From an uncultured Acetobacteraceae bacterium (GTDB lineage Bacteria; Pseudomonadota; Alphaproteobacteria; Acetobacterales; Acetobacteraceae), in NCBI GenBank assembly GCA_903918315.1, contig CAIXEA010000233.1, positions 1-55,997 on the forward strand: a DNA stretch of 55,997 bases, in the 5' to 3' direction. Of this stretch, positions 25,964-33,706 are shown one piece after another. A program made the translations under genes and the position numbers. Positions within the stretch are counted from its first letter, which is position 1. Every line of letters starts with the position of its first letter. The notes beneath the pieces are model-generated. The model was given only the letters and a program-made list of their open reading frames with translations, was not told the origin of the DNA and made no database searches.

Positions 25964-28346
25964 GGCGGGCACCTTGGGTATCGGAATGACGGCTATCGAG
26001 ATGGCGATTTTGCTGCGCCCAGAGCTGGCGGTAGACCGAACACCGCTCCAGCAGCACTTCATGTGGCGCGATGTCCAGCAACTCCCCCTTCTCCAGCACC
26101 ATGATCTGATCACAATCCACCAACGACGATAGCCGGTGGGAGACGATGAGCATGGTCCGGCCCCGGGCGATGCGCAGCAGATTGGCGTTCACCAGAGCCT
26201 CACTCTCGGGGTCGAGCGCGCTGGTCGCTTCATCGAGGATCAGGATGCGGGGGTCGGTGATCAGGGCGCGCGCGATGGCGAGCCGCTGACGCTGGCCGCC
26301 CGACAAATTGGGCGAGCCTTCTTCAATGTATGTCTCATAGCCATTCGGCATGCGTTCGATGAATTCCTCCGCGCCTGCCAGCCGCGCCGCCCGGATCGCG
26401 TCATCCAACGTCAGGCCTGGCCGGCCGGCCAGGATATTTTCGCGAATCGATCCACGAAACAGGAAATTTTCCTGCAGCACGACCCCGAAACTCGAGCGAA
26501 GATGGCGAAGATTGATTGAGCGCAAATCTGCGCCATCGAGTTTCACGAAGCCGGAATACTCGCGATTGATGCCTTGCAGCAGCCGCGTAACGGTCGATTT
26601 GCCAGAACCGGAACGCCCGACAAGCCCCAGCATGGTTCCGGCCGGGATCGAAAAGCTCATCTTACTGAGGGCGGGGATTTTGGTGCCTGGATAGGTGAAG
26701 GTGACTTCGTCGAACGTCACGGCCCCGGCGAATTTGGGCCGCACGCCCGTGGCGGCGTTGTCGATTTCGAGCGGCCGGTTCAGGACATCGGCCGCCTGCC
26801 CCATGGCCCCGGCAACTTCTTCCCACTCCTCCATCAGCCGTGCCAGGCTGACCAGCGGCGTGCTGACCCGCTGCGCGAGCATCATGAACGCAAACAGGCT
26901 TCCTGCCGCGAGACCGGTCTCATCCGAGAGCGCGATATACGCCCCGATCATAACGATCCCAATCCACATGAACCGTTCGATCGGGGTGACGAGCGTCTGG
27001 GGCCAGTTGGCCAGATGCCCCATCGCGAGGCGCCATTTGCCAGCCTCCGCGACCCGTTCGTCCCAGAGTGCTTTCCGTTGAGGTTCCAAGGCCAGCGATT
27101 TGACTGTCTTGATCCCGAATATGGTTTCACCAAGCGCTGCCGATTTCGCGGTTTCGGCTGCGATAACCTTGGCGAAGACGACCCGGATGGGCCGCAGGTA
27201 GGTCAGGATAACCAGCGTGATGAGCGCGGCGCAGACCACCACAATCCAGGCCAAAGTCGCATTGAGCCAGAAAAGGATTGGTGCCATCACGAGCAAGGTG
27301 ATGAGGTCGAGGGCAGTCGACATCAGCTTGCCAGTGATGAACTGCCGGACCTGATGGATCTGCATCACCTTGTACATCGTCTCGCCGGCCGGATGCCGTT
27401 CGAAATAGTCCAGTGGCAGCCGGACCAGCCGGTTGAAGACATGCAGATTGAGTTTTGCGTCCACCCGAACGCCGACGACAAGGATGATCAACCGCCGCGC
27501 ATGACCGAGCAGCGTCTCATACAGAATCATGATCCCAAGGATCACTGACACCAGGAAGAGCGTGGAATAGCTGTGATGGGTCATCACCTTGTCGACCACC
27601 GTCATCACGATGAACGGTGGCACGATCGTCAGCAGACTGAGCGCGACGGAGCCGATGAACAGGTCGACCATCGACCGCCGCTCTTTGCCGATGAGGCCGA
27701 ACAGCCAGCGCAGGCTGAACGGTTCGTCCGCCTCGGACTGACCACGCTGCGCGCGGAGCAGGATCGCTTCACCGTTCCAGACCTCGCTGAGGCGCATTTC
27801 GTCGACGGGAATGGGCGGAGTCGCTTCCGGTGCGCGGGGATCGCGCACCATGACGATCTTGCTTTCGATGTTTGCCCCGGTCAGCAGGCCGGCGGTCCCA
27901 TCGACGAAGAGCAGGACGACCGGTCCGGAATCCTGGAATTTCATCAGATGGCGCCAGCGCAGCCGGACGGCGCGGGACCACATCCCAGCGTTCTGCGCCC
28001 AGGCGGACATGGCTGCCGCGGTCGGCGCGGTCTCACCGTCTTCCCGCCGGAAGTCGGCGGGGTCCAGTTCCAATCCATAGTACCGCCCGGCCATCATCAT
28101 GGCGAGCAGGCGTGGGTGAATCCCGTCGTCGCGCCCCCGCTCCGCGCCAGAAGATGCTCCACCAAGGGTGCTGTCGTCGGTTGTGCCACCGCCGCCGCCG
28201 GACTGGGCGACCGGCGGTCGGCCCATCGGAGTCTGGCCCGATGTATGACCGTCAGAAATATCCAAAACAGAACCCTTCGAGAGCCGAGTCAGAGCAAGAC
28301 GTTTCTGACCCTTCGCATATTCCATGACCAACGTCCTGTCGGTCAT
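25926..28346 (-). CDS. Type I secretion ABC transporter with inactive C39-like domain
   Basis: An 806-residue HlyB/LapB-type exporter. Residues 1-70 are an unusual basic then Gly/Ser-rich extension. Residues 75-200 are a C39-like domain; where active peptidases carry their catalytic Cys, this one reads RLLAMMMAGRYYGLE, so it should bind cargo rather than cut it. Residues 215-490 are the six-helix membrane domain. The ATPase follows, with Walker A GRSGSGKS (577-584), LSGGQ (681-685), Walker B ILILDE (701-706) and His737. The start is either 28346 or the ATG at 28325; the latter has AGGA at a better distance. It is the first large gene of the export operon. Confidence 0.9.
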   Translation of the reverse strand: MTDRTLVMEYAKGQKRLALTRLSKGSVLDISDGHTSGQTPMGRPPVAQSGGGGGTTDDSTLGGASSGAERGRDDGIHPRLLAMMMAGRYYGLELDPADFRREDGETAPTAAAMSAWAQNAGMWSRAVRLRWRHLMKFQDSGPVVLLFVDGTAGLLTGANIESKIVMVRDPRAPEATPPIPVDEMRLSEVWNGEAILLRAQRGQSEADEPFSLRWLFGLIGKERRSMVDLFIGSVALSLLTIVPPFIVMTVVDKVMTHHSYSTLFLVSVILGIMILYETLLGHARRLIILVVGVRVDAKLNLHVFNRLVRLPLDYFERHPAGETMYKVMQIHQVRQFITGKLMSTALDLITLLVMAPILFWLNATLAWIVVVCAALITLVILTYLRPIRVVFAKVIAAETAKSAALGETIFGIKTVKSLALEPQRKALWDERVAEAGKWRLAMGHLANWPQTLVTPIERFMWIGIVMIGAYIALSDETGLAAGSLFAFMMLAQRVSTPLVSLARLMEEWEEVAGAMGQAADVLNRPLEIDNAATGVRPKFAGAVTFDEVTFTYPGTKIPALSKMSFSIPAGTMLGLVGRSGSGKSTVTRLLQGINREYSGFVKLDGADLRSINLRHLRSSFGVVLQENFLFRGSIRENILAGRPGLTLDDAIRAARLAGAEEFIERMPNGYETYIEEGSPNLSGGQRQRLAIARALITDPRILILDEATSALDPESEALVNANLLRIARGRTMLIVSHRLSSLVDCDQIMVLEKGELLDIAPHEVLLERCSVYRQLWAQQNRHLDSRHSDTQGARHAALAPPRPPGG

Positions 28347-28620
28347 CTCCTGGCCGGAGGAAGAACCTTCGCATGGCCGTGTTCGGCGGACTTATAGTGT
28401 ATATCGCCACGGCTTGGCCATGGCGGGCTTGACGGTGTCGATCACGAATGCAGTAGGCACAGGCTTGGATTCGTCGGCTGCCATGCCGTTGTCCTGGGGG
28501 CAGACCCGTGGAACCATGCTAGGCTCATGATCGGTGATCAGGGTGGCGGTGTGCCACCAGCCGGCAAACCGAACGGGCATCGGTTTACCAGGCGGAACAG
28601 GGATTGGATGGGAGCGTAGC
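28347..28620. promoter_or_regulatory. Divergent region upstream of the export operon and the amidase gene
   Basis: This 274-base gap holds both promoters. It includes a possible 30-codon minus-strand reading frame (28392-28484) and a stem-loop GGTGGC-GGTGT-GCCACC at 28542-28558. GGGAG at about 28608 serves as ribosome binding site for the amidase gene. No clear operator was recognised. Confidence 0.4.
28392..28484 (-). CDS. Possible 30-residue peptide upstream of the export ABC gene
   Basis: The frame starts with ATG at 28484, has AGGA seven bases upstream, and ends with TAA at 28392, 45 bases before the transporter start. The sequence begins MAADESKPVPTAF and ends KPWRYTL. About two thirds of third codon positions are G or C. 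It could be a leader peptide, a tiny exported peptide, or a chance frame; there is no homology that I recognise. Confidence 0.22.
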   Translation of the reverse strand: MAADESKPVPTAFVIDTVKPAMAKPWRYTL

Positions 28621-29814
28621 ATGCAGGTGTTGGAGGATCATGTCGGCGCGTTCATTCCTGGGGATAAAGCAGGCCATCCGCCACTCGGCTCCGGCAGCCT
28701 GTCAGGCCTGACCTTCGCCGCCAAGGATCTGTATGATCTCGCCGGCGTGACCACAACGTACGGCAATCCTGATTGGGCGCGCACGCATGGTCCGGCCGCG
28801 GCGACCGCGCCGATCGTGTTGGCATTGCTACAGGCGGGCGGGACGCTGGTCGGCAAGACCAAGACGGTCGAGCTGGCGTTTGGCCTAACAGGGGAGAATG
28901 TCTGGCATGGCACCCCGCTCAATCCAGCCGCGCCAAATCGGTTTCCGGGCGGATCCAGCTGTGGTTCGGCGGCGGCCGTCGCTGCTGGCCTGGTGGATTT
29001 TGCGCTTGGGTCTGACACCGGGGGATCGGTTCGCATCCCCGCCAGCTATTGCGGCCTGTTCGGCATCCGCCCCAGCTTCGGGGCGATCAGTCTGGCGGGC
29101 GCCTGTGCCCTGGCACCGAGCCTCGACACACCTGGCTGGTTCACGCGTTCGGCGGGTTTGCTCGCTGAGATCGGTGATGTTCTGCTCCCGCCCAACAGGC
29201 AAGGTGCGGATGGTCCCCTACTGCGCGTTGAAGACGCCTGGGTGAACGCCCAGCCCAATGTGGCGGAAAGCCTGCGTCAGGCGCTGACGAAACTCGAACA
29301 ACTGCGCGGCCGCGCCATCGGAGTCCGGCTGATTCCAGAAGGTGTTGACACCTTGTTCGAGCATTTTCGGGCCGTCCAGGCCGAGGAAGCCTGGGCCGCC
29401 CTTGGCCGTTGGGTGGAAGCGTCCAACCCGGCGTTCGGGCCTGGTGTCAAAGAGCGGTTCGAGATGGCAAAAACCACGGATCCCCTCCGTGCCGCGGAGG
29501 GCCGGGCATTCCGCCGCGTGTTGCATGCGCGGGTGCGGCCTCTTCTCGCCGGCGGCGCGGTGCTTGTGTACCCCACCAGTCCCTGTGTCGCCCCGCTGCT
29601 GACCGCCAGTGCTGATGAGCAGAATGCGGTGCGTCAGGCCACCATGGGAATCACGGCCATTGCCGGTTTCTGCGGCCTGCCGGAGGTCACGCTGCCCGTC
29701 GCGACAGTTCAAGGCGCGCCGGTGGGGTTGTCGCTGGTTGCCGGGCCAGGGCAGGATCGGGCGCTGCTGGCGTTTGCGCGTGATGCCGCGGCGATTCTCG
29801 GACTGCCCGTCTGA
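28621..29814 (+). CDS. Amidase-signature family hydrolase
   Basis: A 397-residue protein of the amidase signature family. The Ser-cisSer-Lys triad is visible: Lys in FAAKDLYDLAG, cis-Ser in PGGSSCGSAAAVAAG, and nucleophile Ser in GSDTGGSVRIPASYCG. The family hydrolyses amides such as indole acetamide, mandelamide or peptide amides; the substrate cannot be told from sequence. At 397 residues it is shorter than many members (450-500), with a compact C-terminal half. The start at 28621 follows GGGAG at six bases. The GNAT gene follows after 31 bases on the same strand. Confidence 0.85.
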   Translation: MQVLEDHVGAFIPGDKAGHPPLGSGSLSGLTFAAKDLYDLAGVTTTYGNPDWARTHGPAAATAPIVLALLQAGGTLVGKTKTVELAFGLTGENVWHGTPLNPAAPNRFPGGSSCGSAAAVAAGLVDFALGSDTGGSVRIPASYCGLFGIRPSFGAISLAGACALAPSLDTPGWFTRSAGLLAEIGDVLLPPNRQGADGPLLRVEDAWVNAQPNVAESLRQALTKLEQLRGRAIGVRLIPEGVDTLFEHFRAVQAEEAWAALGRWVEASNPAFGPGVKERFEMAKTTDPLRAAEGRAFRRVLHARVRPLLAGGAVLVYPTSPCVAPLLTASADEQNAVRQATMGITAIAGFCGLPEVTLPVATVQGAPVGLSLVAGPGQDRALLAFARDAAAILGLPV

Positions 29815-29845
29815 CGGCGGACCAAACACACGGGGGATTCCGGTT

Positions 29846-30364
29846 ATGCACATTCGTGACGCTATCGAGGGGGACATTCCCGCCATCCAGGCGATTTACG
29901 CGCACCATGTTCTGCATGGTACCGGCACTTTCGATGAAGAGCCGCCGTCGGTCGAAGACCTGCATGCCAAATTTCTCCATGTTATCGAACATGGTTGGAG
30001 CTGGCTGGTCGCCGCCGACGACACCGGGGTTCTGGGCTATGCCTACTACACCCAATTCCGTGAACGCTCCGCCTATCGCTATTGCGTTGAGGACAGTATC
30101 TACGTCCGTGATGATGTGCGCGGGCAAGGGGTCGGTAAGGCGCTGGTTTCAGCGTTGATCGAGCATGCCACAGCCCGGGGCATGCGGCAGATGATCGCGG
30201 TCATCGGCGATTCTGAAAACGTCGGCTCCATCGGCGTTCACGCCAGCCTTGGATTTCAAATGGTGGGTACGCTGCGCGCCGTGGGGGTCAAGTTCGGACG
30301 ATGGGTTGATGTGGTGTCGATGCAGCGGGCACTGGGCCGCGGCGACGCGAATATTCCAGACTGA
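29846..30364 (+). CDS. GNAT N-acetyltransferase, phosphinothricin acetyltransferase (Pat/Bar) type
   Basis: A 172-residue GNAT-fold enzyme. The N-terminus (IRDAIEGDIPAIQAIYAHHV) and the GTGTFDEEPP segment match the Pat/Bar subgroup. The acetyl-CoA loop is VRDDVRGQGVGKALVSALI, and the C-terminal SLGFQMVGTLRAVGVKFGRW is typical. Known members acetylate phosphinothricin or methionine sulfone and sulfoximine. Detoxification of glutamate analogues is likely but not certain. Its TGA is followed immediately by the ATG of the AmpG-like gene. Confidence 0.85.
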   Translation: MHIRDAIEGDIPAIQAIYAHHVLHGTGTFDEEPPSVEDLHAKFLHVIEHGWSWLVAADDTGVLGYAYYTQFRERSAYRYCVEDSIYVRDDVRGQGVGKALVSALIEHATARGMRQMIAVIGDSENVGSIGVHASLGFQMVGTLRAVGVKFGRWVDVVSMQRALGRGDANIPD

Positions 30365-31606
30365 ATGCTGAAGGATCGCCGCATCTGGTTCATGGCGGCC
30401 TATGGCTTCGTCGCCGGTCTGCCACTGCCGTTATCAGGTTTCACGTTCCGCCTCTGGCTGTCGGAAGGTGGGGTCTCGCTGGCCATGATTGGTCTGACGG
30501 CCAATATCGGGCTGGCCTATTCACTGAAATTTCTGTGGGCGCCAGCGCTGGATCAGCCGCCGCCCGGTCCCTTCCGGCGGTTGGGGCAACGCCGCGGTTG
30601 GCTGGCGATCATCCAGCCGGCACTGGTGCTGTCAGCCGTGCTGCTCGCCTCATCGGACCCCATCGGCGCGCCGATGGCGGCTATCGTCGCTGCGGCGCTG
30701 GTGGCCTTTTGCTCCGCCAGCCAGGATATTGTGGTCGATGCGTGGAGGATCGAGCTTTTCCCCCAACGCCTACAGGGTGGCGCCATGGCGGCCTATGTCT
30801 GGGGCTATCGCGTCGCGCTGCTCATCACGACATCTGGCGTCATCAAGATGGTCGGCGGGTTCGGCTGGCATGCGACCCTGTTGAGCGTCGCCGCGCTCCT
30901 GGCGATCGGCCCCATCGTCACCGGCTTCGCGCCAGAGCCCGAAACCATCGCCGCGGCCCGCAACACCGTCACCGGCTTCGTCGCGCGCCTGCAAATGGCG
31001 GTGGTCGCTCCGCTTTGGGAATTCCTCTCTCGCCCGGGTGCTATTGCCATCCTGCTCTTCGTCGCCCTGTTCAAATTGGGGGAGGCGATGGCCGGCATCA
31101 TGACTGCGCCTTTCTATCGCGCGCTGGGTTTCAGCAGGGACGCGATCGCCGGGATTGGGCCATTTTCGCTGGTCGCCACTTTGGCCGGAATTACGCTGGG
31201 CGGTTGGCTGGTTGCCCGCATCGGCGTCGGGCGGGCGCTGCTGATCACCGGCTGGGCGCAGACGATCGCGATGGCGATGTATGTGGCTTTGGCCTGTTCG
31301 GCTGGCGCGCACACGGTCCTCTACGCGACGGTGGTGACCGAGGCTTTCGCGCAGGGCGTGGCCGATGCCGCATTCCTGACCTATCTGTCCGGGTTGTGTT
31401 CCCGACAGTTTACCGCCACCCAATATGCGCTGCTGTCGTCCATTCCGGCGTTTGCGATCCATACGCTGGGCGGCGTGTCCGGCCTGTTGGCCGGTTATGT
31501 TGGATGGGTGCCATTCTACATATTATGTATGTTTACCGCGACGCCGGCGATGGGGTTGATGGTATTCCTCCTCCGGCGATATCCGCCGGAACAGGCGCCC
31601 CCCTGA
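30365..31606 (+). CDS. ampG: AmpG-like muropeptide permease (MFS, PAT family)
   Basis: A 413-residue membrane protein with about 12 helices. It has the AmpG hallmarks PLPLSGFTFRLWLSEGG near the start, SLKFLWAPALDQ, and SASQDIVVDAWRIE followed by AAYVWGYRVALL. AmpG imports anhydromuropeptides for cell-wall recycling and can set beta-lactamase induction. No ampC, ampD or nagZ lies next to it. It ends one base from the convergent SDR gene. The family call is secure; the exact cargo is inferred from the family. Confidence 0.85.
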   Translation: MLKDRRIWFMAAYGFVAGLPLPLSGFTFRLWLSEGGVSLAMIGLTANIGLAYSLKFLWAPALDQPPPGPFRRLGQRRGWLAIIQPALVLSAVLLASSDPIGAPMAAIVAAALVAFCSASQDIVVDAWRIELFPQRLQGGAMAAYVWGYRVALLITTSGVIKMVGGFGWHATLLSVAALLAIGPIVTGFAPEPETIAAARNTVTGFVARLQMAVVAPLWEFLSRPGAIAILLFVALFKLGEAMAGIMTAPFYRALGFSRDAIAGIGPFSLVATLAGITLGGWLVARIGVGRALLITGWAQTIAMAMYVALACSAGAHTVLYATVVTEAFAQGVADAAFLTYLSGLCSRQFTATQYALLSSIPAFAIHTLGGVSGLLAGYVGWVPFYILCMFTATPAMGLMVFLLRRYPPEQAPP

Positions 31607-31607
31607 A

Positions 31608-32432
31608 TCAACCCGGTTCGATCGGCATCCGCGCGATGCCGAGCCAGGCGACGGGTGCGCCCGCTTTGGCGGCGGCCTCATCGGCGGGCAGCGTCGTATC
31701 CCAATCAGCGGCGATGAAGCGGCGACCGTTGACCGTGCTGGCGGCGTCGGAAACCAGCCACAAAAGCGGTGGTACCATCACGTCCGGCTGCAACATGCGG
31801 GCCCGGTCGCCCGCCTCGTCCCCCACCAGGCCGGTATTGGTGACCCCACCGGGCACCAATACGTTGGCCGTCACGCCCGTGCCCTGCAGGTCCGCGGCTA
31901 ACACCGCCATCGATGATTCCGCCGCCGCCTTGCTCGACCCATAGAGCAGATACCCTTCCCGTACCATCGTCCCGAGGCTCGTGGTCACCGTGATGACCCG
32001 CCCGCGGCCGGCTTTCAGCATGTGCGGCACCACTGCGCGCGTCATCATGATCGGGGCTGTCGCGTTGACCGCCACGAACCGCGCCCATTGCTCCGGGGTC
32101 GTCTCCCAAAACCGAATGGGGTTCCGCCGCTGATCAGCGCGGATCGAGGCCTGGCCGATGCCCGCATTGTTCACCAGAACGTCGATCCGGCCCGAAATCG
32201 CCAGTGCGGCCTGGGTGATTGCTGCAAACGAGTCAGGCTGTGCCAAATCCGCAGCGTATGGGATGAAGCGCCCGGGGAGGCTACCCGCACCGGCTGCCAC
32301 CGCCTCCAGCGCCTGGGCATTGCGATCAACCGCGAGGACGTCGATCCCATGGGCCGCGAGGCCTATCGCCATGGCATGCCCAATACCGCTGGCGGCACCA
32401 GTCACGATCGCGGTTTTGCGGTCTTCGGCCAA
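31608..32432 (-). CDS. Short-chain dehydrogenase/reductase
   Basis: A 274-residue Rossmann-fold oxidoreductase. The cofactor loop is TGAASGIGHAMA, Asp at the end of the second strand (VLAVDRN) suggests NAD(H), the structural motif is NNAGIG, and the active site is YGSSK after a Ser-bearing TVTTSLGT. The start is TTG at 32432, chosen because AGGAGG (complement of 32441-32446) lies eight bases ahead and because the SDR fold begins directly after it; no ATG is suitably placed. It oxidises or reduces an unknown alcohol or ketone. Confidence 0.87.
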   Translation of the reverse strand: MAEDRKTAIVTGAASGIGHAMAIGLAAHGIDVLAVDRNAQALEAVAAGAGSLPGRFIPYAADLAQPDSFAAITQAALAISGRIDVLVNNAGIGQASIRADQRRNPIRFWETTPEQWARFVAVNATAPIMMTRAVVPHMLKAGRGRVITVTTSLGTMVREGYLLYGSSKAAAESSMAVLAADLQGTGVTANVLVPGGVTNTGLVGDEAGDRARMLQPDVMVPPLLWLVSDAASTVNGRRFIAADWDTTLPADEAAAKAGAPVAWLGIARMPIEPG

Positions 32433-32440
32433 GGTATTTT

Positions 32441-32446
32441 CCTCCT
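32441..32446 (-). promoter_or_regulatory. Strong ribosome binding site fixing a TTG start
   Basis: Read on the minus strand this is AGGAGG, eight bases before TTG at 32432. It decides the start of the SDR gene in favour of a non-ATG codon. Confidence 0.75.
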
Positions 32447-32500
32447 GTTTCCCGACCCAAGTGTTCCAGAAAGCGGGGGATCGCGCGAGTCCCTGTTGGG

Positions 32501-33706
32501 CTATGCGGGCATGTGATTGCGCGCGGATTGGCAGGCGAATTCCACCTGCCAACGCATTTCCTCGGTCGAAAAGGGAAAACCGCCGCTGCGGCTGGCAGGT
32601 ATGGCCTCCGCCGGCGACAGCCCACCCAACAGGGTCTGCACCGCCGATGCGGCACGCATGGAAAATCCAGCCTGCCATACGAAGCTGGTCAAGGCCTTCG
32701 CGCTGCGCAGCACTGCCATATGTTCGACAACCTCCATGGGGATATCAGCGGCCACAGCCACGAGGGCAGTGGTCAGACGAACCTCCCCCTGGCGAATCGC
32801 ACTGAGCAGGACTTGTTCAGTCAACAGATCAGCGCGGGCCAACCGGTTTGCTTCCGCGAGCGCGGCGTGACGGGAAAGCGCCCGTGCTTCGGCCGCGTGG
32901 GTCGCGGTCAATCGCTCTGCAATCCGCGCGGCGGCCGCCGGATCGAGGTCGGACCGTGCCGACAGCACGGCCAATAGATGGGCCTGAACGATGTCCGAGA
33001 GTGCGCGGGCAGCGCGGGCGGGCAACGTGGGACGGCGCACCAGAGAGGCTTGCCAATCCGGGTGTTCCACGGACGCCGCGACCAGTGCGTCCAAGACTGC
33101 CTCCCGGATCCGGGCGGATGGATTGGCCAACAGGGCATTGATCGCGGAGAAGTTCGTTGATGCCGCGATCGCGTCTGTCACCGACTCTTCAAGAGCCGGC
33201 CGGCGTGCAATCGCGACGACCGTGTCCGTGGAAGGGGCCGCGGCGATCAGGCTTAGTAGGTCGCTGGTGGTCAGTAAGGGTGAGAAAAGGATCACGGGTT
33301 CGGCGACCATGATGGATGCATCGTGTGCCAGCCGTAAGATAAGGGCCTTGGGAGCGTCTGGCATATCCTTGACCGCGTCAGCGACGACAGCCCTTACGCG
33401 CTCGGCTTCATCGGCGACCAGGCGTGTCAGGGTCTCAAATGCCTGGAGCGGGAGGTGTGATCGCGTCTCCGGCGGAAGATGGGTCGTCAGAGTCGCCAGC
33501 TTGCGGGCCAGCAGGAGACGGACCCGCTCATCCGGATCCCGCGCCAGGGACCGATCCGCGTCAGGCGGGACCGCCGCGTTCATTGCCAATGTCGCGCGCA
33601 CCCGGACCGAGCTGTCGGTCGCGAGGCGGCGGAACTGGTCCGCGGAGGTCGCGTGGCTTGCCCCAAGCCTGACCCGTTCCGTTTCGTCGTCGGGGCTGGC
33701 GCCCAT
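32501..33706 (-). CDS. DUF2336 domain protein
   Basis: A 401-residue, Ala/Leu/Arg-rich, all-helical protein resembling the alphaproteobacterial DUF2336 family, with HEAT-like repeats (RVRATLAMNAAVPPDADRSL, DPDERVRLLLARKLATL). The C-terminal part (about 290-401) is less repetitive. The function is not known for the family. Its ATG overlaps the TGA of the upstream diguanylate cyclase by one base (TGATG), so the two proteins are made together, which suggests a role in c-di-GMP signalling such as a scaffold or effector. That link is inference. Confidence 0.75.
   Translation of the reverse strand: MGASPDDETERVRLGASHATSADQFRRLATDSSVRVRATLAMNAAVPPDADRSLARDPDERVRLLLARKLATLTTHLPPETRSHLPLQAFETLTRLVADEAERVRAVVADAVKDMPDAPKALILRLAHDASIMVAEPVILFSPLLTTSDLLSLIAAAPSTDTVVAIARRPALEESVTDAIAASTNFSAINALLANPSARIREAVLDALVAASVEHPDWQASLVRRPTLPARAARALSDIVQAHLLAVLSARSDLDPAAAARIAERLTATHAAEARALSRHAALAEANRLARADLLTEQVLLSAIRQGEVRLTTALVAVAADIPMEVVEHMAVLRSAKALTSFVWQAGFSMRAASAVQTLLGGLSPAEAIPASRSGGFPFSTEEMRWQVEFACQSARNHMPA

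Noticed and set aside
30535-31944. Long plus-strand frame overlapping the AmpG-like and SDR genes
   Set aside because: Its translation is Arg/His/Gly-rich with no domain, and it is a shifted frame of a well-supported membrane protein. Such frames are common in GC-rich DNA.
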